Notes: generated from the letters alone by a model not told the origin. A stretch of DNA of 64,000 bases from Acidocella aquatica (GCF_030160635.1 NZ_BSOS01000067.1:62001-126000); one strand, 5' to 3'. Positions 1-9,137 are shown, numbered from the stretch's first letter. A program made the numbers and translations.

Positions 1-2
1 AT

Positions 3-116
3 GAAATGGTGGATCTGATCGACAGTTCCAGCAGTTATTCCGCCTCTGTCGCCGTGCTGCAGCAAGCCAGCCGGATCGACCAGCAGATGCTTGCCAGCTT
101 TCAGGTGTCCCCATGA
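3..116 (+). CDS. flgC: C-terminal end of a flagellar rod protein, probably FlgC (partial)
   Basis: Only the last 37 codons are in the window; the gene enters from the left edge. The tail reads EMVDLIDSSSSYSASVAVLQ and continues for 17 residues. This has the heptad pattern of the C-terminal D0 helix of rod and hook proteins, with a S-x-x-Y-x-A-x-V core. The next genes are flgD, E, F and G in enteric order, so FlgC, a proximal rod subunit, is the best call. The stop overlaps the flgD start as ATGA, which implies translational coupling. Another rod or hook family member cannot be excluded from so short a piece. Confidence 0.6.
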   Translation, partial: EMVDLIDSSSSYSASVAVLQQASRIDQQMLASFQVSP

Positions 117-814
117 CCAATCTCGCTGTTTCCAGCTCCGCCAATGCCGCCGCCACGGCTGCTTCGGTGGCGGCATCCACCACCGCGACCAAGGTTGCCG
201 CGGCTTCGTCGGGGTCGGCGTCTTCGCTGACGCAGGCGAATTTTTTGCAGCTTTTGACGGCACAGTTGAAATATCAAACGCCGACGACGCCGGCCAATCC
301 GACGCAGATGGCGCAGGAATTCGCGGCGATTTCCACGGTTAACGGAATTAATCAGGTGAATACGCAGCTCGCCGCGATGAAGGCCAGTACCGGTGCGGCG
401 CAGATGGCGCAGGCCTCCGCGCTGGTGGGCAAGCAGGTGGCGGTGGCGGGCGATACGTTGAGCGCCAATGCGGCCGGAAAGGCGGCCGGGGCATTTAATC
501 TGGCCAATGCGGCGCAGGCGGTGAGCGTGAGCGTTTTGAACCCGAGCGGCACGGTGGCCGGTACGGTGAATCTCGGTGGGCTTGCGGCCGGGCAGCAGAG
601 TTTTTCCTGGGCCAATGGTACGCCGGGCACGCAATATACCTATTCGGTGAACGCCACCGATGCGGCGGGAAATGCCGTGAGCGCCACGCCCTATAGTGTT
701 TACACGGTCGAGGGCGTGAATGTGTCGAGCACCTCGCCGACGCTGAACGTGCAAGGTTCAGCAACCACCCTCCCCGTTTCATCTGTTCAAACTGTGCTTG
801 GAGTCGCCTCATGA
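113..814 (+). CDS. flgD: Flagellar hook-capping protein FlgD
   Basis: FlgD caps the growing hook outside the cell and drives FlgE polymerisation. After a low-complexity Ala/Ser/Thr N-terminus (about residues 1-38) comes the family signature: FLQLLTAQLKYQTPTTPANP (about 44-63), then a QMAQEFAAISTVNGINQVNT-type helix. The C-terminal half resembles the FlgD Ig/tudor-like region, with a PSGTVAGTVNLG stretch and a G-x-x-x-F-x-W-x-N segment. The length of 233 aa is normal. The start is fixed by the ATGA overlap with the upstream rod gene, and the stop overlaps flgE in the same way. Confidence 0.93.
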   Translation: MTNLAVSSSANAAATAASVAASTTATKVAAASSGSASSLTQANFLQLLTAQLKYQTPTTPANPTQMAQEFAAISTVNGINQVNTQLAAMKASTGAAQMAQASALVGKQVAVAGDTLSANAAGKAAGAFNLANAAQAVSVSVLNPSGTVAGTVNLGGLAAGQQSFSWANGTPGTQYTYSVNATDAAGNAVSATPYSVYTVEGVNVSSTSPTLNVQGSATTLPVSSVQTVLGVAS

Positions 815-2037
815 CAATGCAAACCGCCCTATCCGGCCTGACCGGCGCGCAGACGGGGCTCAATACCGTCTCCAACGATCTGGCGAATGCCAGCACCACC
901 GCGTTTAAAAGCCAGACGGCGCTGTTCCAGGATATTTATCCTGCAGGGGCCGGCAAGGTTCCCGGGATTGGCGCCGCGCTGGAGGGGATTTCATCAGACC
1001 TGACGCAAGGGGCGCTGACCGCGACCGGCAATCCGCTGAATGCGGCGATTCAGGGCAATGGGTATTTCGTGGTGCAGACAAACGGCGCGCAGCAATACAC
1101 CCGCGATGGCGCGTTTCAGCTTAATTCGGCTGGGCAGTTGGTGACCGCGAGCGGCTCGAATGTGTTGGGCTATACGCAGACCGCCAGCGGCTCACTGGGC
1201 AGCACGCTGGGGCCGATTACGATCAATACCGGGTCCATGGGGGCGAATCCCACCAGTAATCTGGGATTGACGCTGAATTTGAATTCGGGCGATCCGGTGG
1301 TCCCGGCGGGTACGGCATTCAGCACCAGCAACAGCGCTTCCTACGATCAATCAACTTCGGTGGTGAGTTATGACTCGCTGGGCAATGCCAACCGGGTCGG
1401 GTTGTATTTTGTGCAGAATCCCGCGGCGAGCGCGGGGGCGGTGCCGAATTGGACCGTGTATGCGCAGCCGCAACTCGCCAACGGCACCAATGCCGGGACG
1501 CCGCAGACGCTGACCACGCTGAATTTTACCTCGGCCGGGGCGCTGAGCAGCGGCAGCCCGGCGACGCTGAATGTGAACTGGGGCAATGGCGCGGCGAATT
1601 CCTCCATTGCCTTCAACCTGACCGGCACCACGCTGGCGGCACAGAGTTTTTCGGTGGCCGGAATTACCAATAATGGCTACGCGCCGGGCAGCTATAGCGG
1701 CTCCACGCTGGCCACGAATGGGGCTGTGCAATCAACCTACACCAACGGGCAGACGGTGAGTTCCGGCTCGTTGGCGCTGGCGAATTTCATCAACCAGGAG
1801 GGGCTGACGCCGGTTACGGGGAATCTGTTCTCGGCTTCAACCAGCTCTGGGCAGGCGGTGGTTGGCACGCCGGGCACGGGGCTGGCGGGGACGCTGAGCG
1901 GGGGGAATCTGGAGGCGTCGAATGCGTCGACCTCCTCGTTGCTGGTGTCGTTGATCCAGTATCAGCAGGCGTATCAGGCGAATACATCGGTGATTCAGAC
2001 CGAGCAGCAGGACAGCCAGCGGCTGGTGCAGATTTAA
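811..2037 (+). CDS. flgE: Flagellar hook protein FlgE
   Basis: FlgE is the structural subunit of the hook. The N-terminus MTMQTALSGLTGAQTGLNTV and the following SNDLANASTTAFKS (about 24-37) match the conserved D0 rod/hook motif. The C-terminus carries the matching D0 helix (SLLVSLIQYQQAYQANTSVIQ). A GNPLNAAIQGNGYFVVQ segment near residue 75 is the usual FlgE/F/G D1 signature. At 408 aa it has a moderate variable middle domain. It overlaps flgD by 4 nt and is 3 nt from flgF. Length and the position after flgD separate it from FlgF and FlgG. Confidence 0.92.
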   Translation: MTMQTALSGLTGAQTGLNTVSNDLANASTTAFKSQTALFQDIYPAGAGKVPGIGAALEGISSDLTQGALTATGNPLNAAIQGNGYFVVQTNGAQQYTRDGAFQLNSAGQLVTASGSNVLGYTQTASGSLGSTLGPITINTGSMGANPTSNLGLTLNLNSGDPVVPAGTAFSTSNSASYDQSTSVVSYDSLGNANRVGLYFVQNPAASAGAVPNWTVYAQPQLANGTNAGTPQTLTTLNFTSAGALSSGSPATLNVNWGNGAANSSIAFNLTGTTLAAQSFSVAGITNNGYAPGSYSGSTLATNGAVQSTYTNGQTVSSGSLALANFINQEGLTPVTGNLFSASTSSGQAVVGTPGTGLAGTLSGGNLEASNASTSSLLVSLIQYQQAYQANTSVIQTEQQDSQRLVQI

Positions 2038-2040
2038 GCC

Positions 2041-2784
2041 ATGCAAAGCACATCGCTCTACACCAGCATGGCGGGACTGCAGGCGATTAACGCGCAGATG
2101 CAGGCGCTTTCGGCCAACCTCGCCAACCAGCAGACTCCGGGGTACGCCGCTGTGCAGGCGATGACGGAGGCTGCGAACTATCAGGGCAGCAACGCCCCCG
2201 CCGGGGCGGATGCGGTGGCGCTGACGCCGGGGCCAAGCCTGGCGCTGGGCAGTTTGAACCATACCGGCGACCCGATGAATGTGGCGCTGGGCGGGGATTC
2301 CTGGCTGGAGGTGCAGACCGGCAGCGGGCCGGCGCTGACGCGCAATGGTTCGCTCAGCCTCTCAAGTGCCGGGATATTGACCGATACGGCCGGAAATCCG
2401 GTGTTGGGCGTGGGGGGGCAGCCGATCAGCCTGCCGAGCCTGGCCAAGCTGGAGATCGGCACGGATGGCACTGTTTCGGGTGTGCCGGCGAGTTCACCCG
2501 GCGGGCCGGCGCAGGTTTATGGGCAGATCAACCTGGTGGGCACCCCGGCGGGGCCACTGACGCCGCTGAGCGGGACGCTTTATAGCCCGCCGGCGGGGGT
2601 GACGCTGACTGCCGCCACCAATGGCTCGCTGCATCAGGGGTATTTAAACGGCAGCAATGTCGACTCGATCCAGAGCATGATGCAGCTGATCGCCGACGGC
2701 CGATCGTACCAGACGCAGACGGATTTGATGAAATCGCAAGGCAGCAGCGCGGCTGACCTTAATGCGCTGGTCGCGCAGGGGTGA
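2041..2784 (+). CDS. flgF: Flagellar proximal rod protein FlgF
   Basis: A rod subunit of 247 aa in the slot between flgE and flgG. The start reads MQSTSLYTSMAGLQAINAQM, followed by SANLANQQTPGYAA, a FlgF-type variant of the LSxNxANxxTxGY motif. A GDPMNVALGGDSWLEVQ segment (about 78-94) parallels the D1 signature of the family. The C-terminus (VDSIQSMMQLIADGRSYQTQ) is the D0 helix. The gene begins 3 nt after the flgE stop, so it is co-transcribed and probably coupled. Sequence divergence from FlgG and genomic position support FlgF. Confidence 0.88.
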   Translation: MQSTSLYTSMAGLQAINAQMQALSANLANQQTPGYAAVQAMTEAANYQGSNAPAGADAVALTPGPSLALGSLNHTGDPMNVALGGDSWLEVQTGSGPALTRNGSLSLSSAGILTDTAGNPVLGVGGQPISLPSLAKLEIGTDGTVSGVPASSPGGPAQVYGQINLVGTPAGPLTPLSGTLYSPPAGVTLTAATNGSLHQGYLNGSNVDSIQSMMQLIADGRSYQTQTDLMKSQGSSAADLNALVAQG

Positions 2785-2851
2785 GCGCCATGGCGGCAAA
2801 ACATTTAACCGGCAGAGCCGCGATTTTGTGGCAGGCCAGCGGAGCAGACCG

Positions 2852-3646
2852 ATGAACCACGCGCTTGATACGATTGCGACGGGGCTGCAGGCCAGCCAGA
2901 CGATGATGAACACGATCGCGGATAATCTCTCGAACGTGAATACCACGGGGTTTAAGTCGGAGACGCCGGAGTTTCAATCATTGCTGTATCAGGATGGGAT
3001 TCAGCCGGGGGCGAATTCAACCGGGACCACGGTTTATCCATCCGGGCTGGAGGTGGGCACCGGGGTGAAGGTGGCATCCATCAAGGATACGCTGACGCAG
3101 GGGACGCTGACCAGCACGGGCAACCCGATGGATCTGGCGATCAACGGCAATGGGTATTTTCAGATTTTGCAGCCAAATGGCCAGACGGCGTATACGCGCG
3201 ATGGATCGTTCCAGCTGAACCAGAGCGGGCAGCTGGTGAATTCCAGCGGGTATCAGGTTTTGCCGAGTGTCACCATTCCGGCGAATGCGACGAGTGTGAC
3301 CATCGGCACGGATGGGACGGTTTCGATCACCTCGCCGGGGTCCTCCGCGGCGACGCAGGTGGGGCAGATTCAGTTGGCGAATTTTGTTAATCCGCAGGGG
3401 TTGCAGCCGCTGGGCGGGAATTTGTTTGCCAGCACGACATCGAGCGGCACGGCAATTGCCGGTGCGCCGCAGAGCAATGGGCTGGGTTCGGTGAACCAGA
3501 GCTATCTGGAATCCTCCAATGTGGATGTGGTGCAGGCGATGGTGAATATGATTTCCGCTGAGCGGGCTTATCAGCTTGGCACGCAGGCGGCATCGGCGAT
3601 TGATAACCAGCTCAACTATCTGGCCCAGGCCGCCGCGGGCGCATGA
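2852..3646 (+). CDS. flgG: Flagellar distal rod protein FlgG
   Basis: FlgG forms the distal rod crossing the periplasm. The ATG at 2852 gives MNHALDTIATGLQASQTMMN and IADNLSNVNTTGFKS, the conserved D0 motif. It has a GGAG ribosome binding site about 7 nt upstream. An in-frame start further upstream would add 30 residues unlike the family. GNPMDLAINGNGYFQI lies near residue 91. The C-terminus has SYLESSNVDVVQAMVNMISA and ERAYQLGTQ, typical of FlgG. At 264 aa the length is standard (E. coli FlgG has 260 residues). The stop overlaps flgH by 4 nt. Confidence 0.94.
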   Translation: MNHALDTIATGLQASQTMMNTIADNLSNVNTTGFKSETPEFQSLLYQDGIQPGANSTGTTVYPSGLEVGTGVKVASIKDTLTQGTLTSTGNPMDLAINGNGYFQILQPNGQTAYTRDGSFQLNQSGQLVNSSGYQVLPSVTIPANATSVTIGTDGTVSITSPGSSAATQVGQIQLANFVNPQGLQPLGGNLFASTTSSGTAIAGAPQSNGLGSVNQSYLESSNVDVVQAMVNMISAERAYQLGTQAASAIDNQLNYLAQAAAGA

Positions 3647-4347
3647 GGCAGTGGCGCAGCATGTTCGGGCGGGGCGTTGTGCTGGCGGGGCTTTGCGCGC
3701 TGGCGGGATGCGTCACCAAGCCGCCCACGGCGGCGGCGCTGGTGGAGCCTGCGGCGTTTCCCATCGAGGTGCAGCCGCAGCAGGCTGCCATGGATGGCTC
3801 GGTGTTTCCCGCCTCCACTTCTGGCTCGCTCTATGAACCGCGGCGGGACTGGCGGCCGGGGGATCTGGTGACGATCAACATCGTGACCAGCGCCACGGCG
3901 GATAATACCGATAATGCCGCGTTGAAGCGTACCGGAACGCTGAATGATTCGCTGACCAGTTTCATGGGTGTGCCGCTCAGTTTCGGCAAGCTGAACGGCG
4001 CGAGTTTTTCACCGAATATGGGGGCGACATCCGACCAGGAATATGCCGGGGCGGGAACGGCGGCGGCTTCCAACAATATCTCCGGCCAGGTGGAGGCGGT
4101 GATTACGCATGTTGACCCCAACGGCACGCTGGCGCTGGCGGGGCGCACGAATGTGAATATCAACGGCAATGTCACCAGCATTGTGGTGACGGGTTATGCC
4201 AGCCCGGATGATATTGCTGCCAACACGACCATCAGCTCCAATAACGTCGCGGATATGAATGTGCAATATGTCGGCAATGGGCCGATCAATGGCGCGCATC
4301 AGGTGCCGTGGCTGCAGCAGATTCTCACCAAGGTCTCGCCGTTTTGA
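3643..4347 (+). CDS. flgH: Flagellar L-ring lipoprotein FlgH
   Basis: FlgH makes the outer-membrane ring around the rod. It has a lipoprotein signal (residues 1-22) ending in the lipobox LAGC, so Cys22 should be lipidated. The conserved SLYEPRRDWRPGDLVTINIV block (about 65-84) is the FlgH core. Near the C-terminus, GRTNVNINGNVTSIVVTGYA and SPDDIAANTTISSN match the family L-ring segments, and VADMNVQYVGNGPI is close to the usual ending. The length of 234 aa is typical. The start overlaps the flgG stop as ATGA. Confidence 0.94.
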   Translation: MRQWRSMFGRGVVLAGLCALAGCVTKPPTAAALVEPAAFPIEVQPQQAAMDGSVFPASTSGSLYEPRRDWRPGDLVTINIVTSATADNTDNAALKRTGTLNDSLTSFMGVPLSFGKLNGASFSPNMGATSDQEYAGAGTAAASNNISGQVEAVITHVDPNGTLALAGRTNVNINGNVTSIVVTGYASPDDIAANTTISSNNVADMNVQYVGNGPINGAHQVPWLQQILTKVSPF

Positions 4348-5453
4348 CGCGCGGGCGGGGGAGATTTGGTTTTTGGCTGATGGCGGCGGTGTTTTGCGCG
4401 GCCACGGCGCGGGCGGACAGCACGACGATTGACCAACTGGTGACGGTTGCTGGCGCGCCGACCAACCAGCTTTATGGCTATGGGTTGGTGGTGGGGCTGC
4501 CGGGAACGGGGGACCAGACGACCGAGGTGCCTTATACGCAGCAATCCATCCTCAACATGCTGCGCAACATGGGAATTTCGTTGCCGAATGTGACCTCGAT
4601 GCAGCCGAACGACGTGGCCTCGGTGATGGTGACCGCCGAGGTGCCTGCGTTTGCGCATGCGGGGCAGCGGGTTGATGTGACTGTGTCGGCGGTGGGGAAT
4701 GCGGCCTCGCTCGCGGGCGGCGTTTTGTTGCCAACGCCGATGCGCGGGGGCAATGGCGTTGTTTATGCGCAGGCGCAGGGGCCATTGCTGGTGAGCGGAT
4801 TTGCCAGCAGCGCGGGGGGAACTTCGACCAGCGTGAATGTGCCGACGGTCGGCTCGCTACCGGGCGGGGCGATTTTGGCGAATACGATTCCGGCGGATTA
4901 TGCTGTGAATGGTTTGAGTGCGTTGCTGCTGGACACGCCAAGCTTCCAAACTGCGCAGCAGATTGCCGATGTGATAAACGCCAGCTATGGCGGCGGGACC
5001 GCGACGGCGGCATCGCCGGGCGAGGTGGATCTGGCGGCGCAGGGGTTGAACCCGATGCGCTTCATGGCCGGGGTTCTCTCGTTGCCGATTACGCCGCCGG
5101 CGCAGGCGCCGACGATTATCGTGGACGCGCAGAGCGGCACGATTGTGATGAATGCCGGGGTGACGCTGGGGCCGGCCGTGGTGAGCCATGGCGATCTGAC
5201 CGTAAATATTCAGACCACAACTGGCGTGAGCCAGCCTGGGCCGCTCAGCAATGGGTCCACGGTCGCGGTGCAGAATACGGCGGTGAGCGCCAAGCAGCCG
5301 AAAGCGGATGTTATCAACCTGCCGCGCGCGGCGACCTTGCAGGATGTGGCGGCCGCGCTGAACGCGGTGGGGGCGACGCCGTCTGATCTGATCGCGATTA
5401 TCGAGGCGCTGAAACAGGCTGGCGCGATCAACGGCACGATCAAGGTGATATGA
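4344..5453 (+). CDS. flgI: Flagellar P-ring protein FlgI
   Basis: FlgI forms the periplasmic P-ring. I chose the TTG at 4344, which overlaps the flgH stop (TTGA). It yields a clean signal peptide, a basic RGRGRF stretch and then a hydrophobic core ending ATARA just before DSTTIDQLVTVAG. A start at 4308 would lie deep in flgH and spoil the signal sequence. Family blocks are clear: NQLYGYGLVVGLPGTGDQT (about residues 41-59), then LNMLRNMGISLP and VASVMVTAEVPAFAHAGQRV. The C-terminus has LQDVAAALNAVGATPSDLIA. The length of about 369 aa is normal. Confidence 0.95.
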   Translation: MTRGRGRFGFWLMAAVFCAATARADSTTIDQLVTVAGAPTNQLYGYGLVVGLPGTGDQTTEVPYTQQSILNMLRNMGISLPNVTSMQPNDVASVMVTAEVPAFAHAGQRVDVTVSAVGNAASLAGGVLLPTPMRGGNGVVYAQAQGPLLVSGFASSAGGTSTSVNVPTVGSLPGGAILANTIPADYAVNGLSALLLDTPSFQTAQQIADVINASYGGGTATAASPGEVDLAAQGLNPMRFMAGVLSLPITPPAQAPTIIVDAQSGTIVMNAGVTLGPAVVSHGDLTVNIQTTTGVSQPGPLSNGSTVAVQNTAVSAKQPKADVINLPRAATLQDVAAALNAVGATPSDLIAIIEALKQAGAINGTIKVI

Positions 5454-6334
5454 TGAGCCTTGTAACAGACTTTGGGCATTTATCCGGGAATAATTCCACA
5501 CCGCAGCCGGGGTTGAGCGCGGCTGTGAAGCATATGGCCGGGATGCTTTGGTATGAAATGCTCTCGGAGTTGAACAAGAGCGGGATGAGCGCCGATACGC
5601 TTGGCACCGGCGGCGATAATTTCCAGAGCATGTTCATGTGGAATGTCGCGCAGAATGATTTTGGCAAATATGATGGCGCGCTGGCGGCGGCGGCGGCGCG
5701 CCAGGTGGGCGGCGGGGGGAGCAGCGCGCCGGGGGTGGCGCCTGTGTTGCCGGTGGCGGCAGATATATCCGCAACACCGGCGGCGGTGTTAGCCGCGGCG
5801 CCGGAAGAGACGCGGCAGGCGGGAGATTTAGTAAGCCAGGCCAAGAATTTTGCCAAAGCCGTGTGGCCGCAGATTCAGGCGGCGGCGCAGCAGCTGGGCG
5901 TGCCGCCGGTGGCCCTGCTCGCGCAGACCGCGCTGGAGACAGGATGGGGCGCGGCGGCGCCGGGGCATAATCTGTTCGGAATAAAGGCCGTGGATGGCGA
6001 AGCGGGAACCAGCCGGGCAACACATGAGATGGTCGATGGCGCGCTGGTGCCCCAGATTTCGGCGTTTCGCGATTATGCCAGCACAGGAGCCAGTGTTTCC
6101 GACTATGTCGGGCAGATACAATCGGGATTTCAGGGCGCTGTCGGGCAGCCTACGGTGGCGGGATTTGCCGGGGCGCTGCAACAATCCGGCTATGCGACGG
6201 ATTCGAATTATGCCGCCAAAATTGTCAATATCGCGCAATCTCCGTTGATGGCGCAGGTATTGCAGGCTGTGGGCATGGCCACCCAGGGCGCGGGGAATGC
6301 GCCGCCAGAGCAGAGCAAGGCAGGTGCGTTATGA
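5450..6334 (+). CDS. flgJ: Rod-capping muramidase FlgJ (rod-binding plus glucosaminidase domains)
   Basis: A dual-function protein that helps rod assembly and opens the peptidoglycan for it. The N-terminal rod-binding region has LSAAVKHMAGMLWYEMLSEL and a following M-F-M-W-N motif (about residues 22-72). A Gly/Ala-rich linker follows. The C-terminal domain is glucosaminidase-like: PVALLAQTALETGWGAAAPG with Glu163 as the likely catalytic acid, then NLFGIKA and ISAFRDYAS. Both domains are present, as in gammaproteobacteria; many alphaproteobacterial FlgJ homologues lack the hydrolase half. It overlaps flgI (ATGA) and flgK (ATGA). Confidence 0.92.
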   Translation: MMSLVTDFGHLSGNNSTPQPGLSAAVKHMAGMLWYEMLSELNKSGMSADTLGTGGDNFQSMFMWNVAQNDFGKYDGALAAAAARQVGGGGSSAPGVAPVLPVAADISATPAAVLAAAPEETRQAGDLVSQAKNFAKAVWPQIQAAAQQLGVPPVALLAQTALETGWGAAAPGHNLFGIKAVDGEAGTSRATHEMVDGALVPQISAFRDYASTGASVSDYVGQIQSGFQGAVGQPTVAGFAGALQQSGYATDSNYAAKIVNIAQSPLMAQVLQAVGMATQGAGNAPPEQSKAGAL

Positions 6335-8259
6335 GCGGGATCACGGGCGCGATGAATACGGCGCTGAGCGGGTTGAAGTTATTCGAGGCCGGGATCAGCA
6401 CGGTTTCAAACAATCTTGCGAATGCCACAACGGCCGGGTATGCGGTGGAGACCGTGAATTCCACCACCGCGGTGACCACGCCTGGGCAGCCGGGAAGCGG
6501 CGTGCAGGCGCCGCAGATATTACGCGCTGCCAGCGGGTTTGCCGCCGGGCTGCTGCGCACGGCCAATAGCGCGTCGCAGGCGGCGAGCAATCAGGCTGCA
6601 TCGCTCACCACAATTTCCAACGCGCTGACCAATAACGGCAATGTGCAGACCTCCATCAACCAGTTTTTTCAGGATATCAGCACACTGGCGGCGAGCCCCG
6701 CCAGCGCGGCGCAACGCCAGACCGTGCTGGCGGATGCGCAGACGGTAACAGGATCGTTCCAGAGCGCGGCCGGGGTGATCAACGGTGCGATCAGCGGGGC
6801 GGGTGCGGTGTTGCAGCAGAGCGTGAGCTCGGTGAATAATCTGCTGGGGCAGTTGGCGGTGATTAATAAAAGCCTGATCGCGGCGCCGAATAGCCCGAGC
6901 CTGCTCGACCAGCAGCAGGCGGCGCTGAACGCGCTCTCCAATCTTATTTCAGTGAATGTGCTGCCGCAGGCTAATGGTTCGGTGATTGTGGCGACCGGCG
7001 GGAGCGTGCTGCTCGACCAGAGCGGGGCGCAGAATCTGAAGGTTAATAACAGCGGTGGCGCGCCGAGCCTGACCGCGGGAAACAGCGCCGCGCCGCTGAA
7101 CATGAGCGCCGCGGATGGGGTGATTGGCGCCAGTGTGAACACATATCAGGCCGGTGGCGCGGCGTTGCAAAGCCTTGGCGCGATTGCCGCGATTTTTGCT
7201 GGCAGCGTGAACACGGCGCAGGCGCAGGGATTGACGCCGGCGGGGGCACAGGGGAATGCGATATTCGCGGTGCCGGCGCCCAGCGTGACGGCGAATGCGG
7301 CCAACACAGGCAGCGCCGGCATAACGGCGCAGATTACCAATGGCAGCGCGTTGCCGGTTGATGGCGGACCGTTTTTGTTGAGCTACAGCGGCGGCGGATG
7401 GACCGCGACGAACCAGGCGAGCGGGCAGAGTTTTACCCCCAGCGGCACGCCGCCAGGCTTTGCCGGGATGACGCTCACGATAACCGGCACGCCAGCCAAT
7501 GGCGACCAGTTTTTGCTCAACCCCGCGCCGAGCGCGGCAAGCGGGATCGCGGTGAGCGCCACCAGCCCGAACGATATTGCCGCGGCGGATCCGTATGCGG
7601 CGACGCCTGGGGTTTTGCAGAGCAATGGTTCGATCCTGAACAGCAATGGCGGGAGTCTCAGCACCGGCGTGGATAGCGTGAGCGCTACGCCGGTGAGCGG
7701 TGCGGCGGTGATTCCCGCAAGCTATTTCGGGCAAAATCTGCAGGTGACGTTTACCTCGGCGACGGCCTATACGGTTGCGGCGCCGGCAAGCCCGGGCACG
7801 GCGATTGCCAGCGGTACGCTGGGGAGTTCGGGGGGGACACTGGCCGTGGCTTATCCGGCGGGGGCGGCGGCCGGGCAGTATTGGCAACTGCCGATAACGG
7901 GTACGCCGGCGGCGGGCGATGCGCTCACGCTGACGCCGGGAGGCAGCAACAGCGGCAGCAATGCCACACGCATGGCGGCGCAGTGGACCGCCTCGGGCAC
8001 CACAGCCTCGGGAACATTGCAGCAGGCGGTTGTGGGTTTTGGTACCTCGCTCGGCGCTAATGCGCAGGCGGCGCAGCAGCTTGGCAGCGCCACCGCCGGG
8101 CAGGTGACCACCGCGACGGCGAATTTGCAGGCAGTGGCAGGCGTGAGCACCGACCAGCAAGCCGTGACACTGACCAATTACCAGCAGGCGTATCAGGCGG
8201 CGGCGCAGGCGATCAGCGCGGCGCATACAATGTTCGAGTCGTTGCTGACGGCGGTTTAG
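6331..8259 (+). CDS. flgK: Flagellar hook-filament junction protein FlgK (HAP1)
   Basis: FlgK joins hook to filament. The N-terminus MSGITGAMNTALSGLKLFEA is followed by STVSNNLANATTAGY (about residues 23-37), the D0 motif. The helical D1 region (about 60-190) has alternating Ser/Gln/Asn heptads. The Gly/Ala/Thr-rich centre is variable. The C-terminus LTNYQQAYQAAAQAISAAHT leads into MFESLLTAV, the usual FlgK ending. At 642 aa it is within the family range. It is the last gene of the rod/hook run, and a hairpin follows its stop. flgL is not adjacent in this window. Confidence 0.92.
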   Translation: MSGITGAMNTALSGLKLFEAGISTVSNNLANATTAGYAVETVNSTTAVTTPGQPGSGVQAPQILRAASGFAAGLLRTANSASQAASNQAASLTTISNALTNNGNVQTSINQFFQDISTLAASPASAAQRQTVLADAQTVTGSFQSAAGVINGAISGAGAVLQQSVSSVNNLLGQLAVINKSLIAAPNSPSLLDQQQAALNALSNLISVNVLPQANGSVIVATGGSVLLDQSGAQNLKVNNSGGAPSLTAGNSAAPLNMSAADGVIGASVNTYQAGGAALQSLGAIAAIFAGSVNTAQAQGLTPAGAQGNAIFAVPAPSVTANAANTGSAGITAQITNGSALPVDGGPFLLSYSGGGWTATNQASGQSFTPSGTPPGFAGMTLTITGTPANGDQFLLNPAPSAASGIAVSATSPNDIAAADPYAATPGVLQSNGSILNSNGGSLSTGVDSVSATPVSGAAVIPASYFGQNLQVTFTSATAYTVAAPASPGTAIASGTLGSSGGTLAVAYPAGAAAGQYWQLPITGTPAAGDALTLTPGGSNSGSNATRMAAQWTASGTTASGTLQQAVVGFGTSLGANAQAAQQLGSATAGQVTTATANLQAVAGVSTDQQAVTLTNYQQAYQAAAQAISAAHTMFESLLTAV

Positions 8260-8290
8260 AGTTTTCGGCGCGTGGCTGAAAACTCTGGTT
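8258..8290 (+). terminator. Hairpin after flgK, possible weak terminator
   Basis: A perfect 9-bp stem (8258-8266 with 8278-8286) with an 11-nt loop begins inside the flgK stop codon. Only GGTTTCG follows, so the U-tract is poor. It may slow or process transcripts between flgK and fliL rather than end them. The rest of 8291-8386 shows no gene. Confidence 0.45.
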
Positions 8291-8386
8291 TCGTGTTCGA
8301 ACGGGAAATTTCATGCGCTTAGCTTGGACGTTCCAGGTCAATCCAGGCGCATATTGCTCTAATCCGTCATATTTTCAGGAGATTTC

Positions 8387-8857
8387 ATGAACCTTAAAAA
8401 AATTCTGATATTTGGCGGCATCGCGCTGGCGGTGATCGGCGGGGGGGGTGGCGGGGCGGTGGTGTATCTGCACCATGGCGGCAAAACGGCGGCGGCCAAG
8501 CCGGTGGTGGTGCCGCCAAAACCGATTCTGTTCGCGGAGCTTGATAATGTGGTTGTGAGCATTCCTGCTGATGTTGGCGACCCTGCAACATCCTATGTGC
8601 AGTTTGGCATTCAGTTCGCGACAACGAACCCTGACGCGGTGACGCAATTTGGCGCGCTGCAGCCGATTATTAAAGCCGACATCATCAACCTGATGATGAA
8701 CGAGACTCAGAAGACGCTGCAGGACCCGGCGACGCGGGCAAGGCTGGCGAAAAATTGCCTGGGAATTTCAAACAGCGTGCTCTCGGGGAGCGCGAATTTT
8801 ACGCCGGCGAATCCGTTCAGCGCCGCATATATTACAAATCTTGTTGTTCAGGAATAG
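8387..8857 (+). CDS. fliL: Flagellar basal-body-associated protein FliL
   Basis: FliL is an inner-membrane protein around the MS ring that influences stator function. One membrane segment (residues 6-27, very Gly/Val-rich) is followed by a periplasmic domain with FAELDNVVVSIPADV, then VQFGIQFATTN. This matches the FliL pattern of a short beta-strand ending in a polar pocket. The length of 156 aa is typical. The start is preceded by AGGAG at good distance. The position just before fliO-P-Q-R is a common arrangement. It follows a 127-nt gap after flgK, so it may have its own promoter. Confidence 0.88.
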   Translation: MNLKKILIFGGIALAVIGGGGGGAVVYLHHGGKTAAAKPVVVPPKPILFAELDNVVVSIPADVGDPATSYVQFGIQFATTNPDAVTQFGALQPIIKADIINLMMNETQKTLQDPATRARLAKNCLGISNSVLSGSANFTPANPFSAAYITNLVVQE

Positions 8858-8861
8858 GAAG

Positions 8862-9137
8862 TTGGATAGTTCCGGTCTTGATCTCGTGGCCTCCTCGCTC
8901 CTCTCGCTCAGTGTGCTGTTTGGTGTGCTGCTCGGCGCGATGTTTTTGCTTCGCCGGTTGCGCGCCACGGCATGGGGGCGGCGCAACGCAGGGCCGTCAC
9001 CGATTAAAATCATCGCCTCGCGGGCGATGGGCGGGCAAAACACGCTGGTGATCGCCGAGGTGGAGGGGCAGCGGTTTTTGCTTGGTGTGAGCCGTGGTGG
9101 AATCGCCCGCATTGGCCAGGTTGGCGGCGATGAATAA
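8862..9137 (+). CDS. fliO: Flagellar export protein FliO
   Basis: FliO is a small membrane protein that assists assembly of the FliP ring. One transmembrane segment (about residues 9-30) is followed by a cytosolic domain with IKIIASRAMGGQNTLVIAEV and GQRFLLGVS, the FliO signature. I prefer TTG at 8862, which has AGGAA about 7 nt upstream. TTG at 8841 would add seven residues inside fliL. The product is about 91 aa, short but normal for alphaproteobacterial FliO. Its end overlaps fliP by 8 nt. Confidence 0.85.
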   Translation: MDSSGLDLVASSLLSLSVLFGVLLGAMFLLRRLRATAWGRRNAGPSPIKIIASRAMGGQNTLVIAEVEGQRFLLGVSRGGIARIGQVGGDE

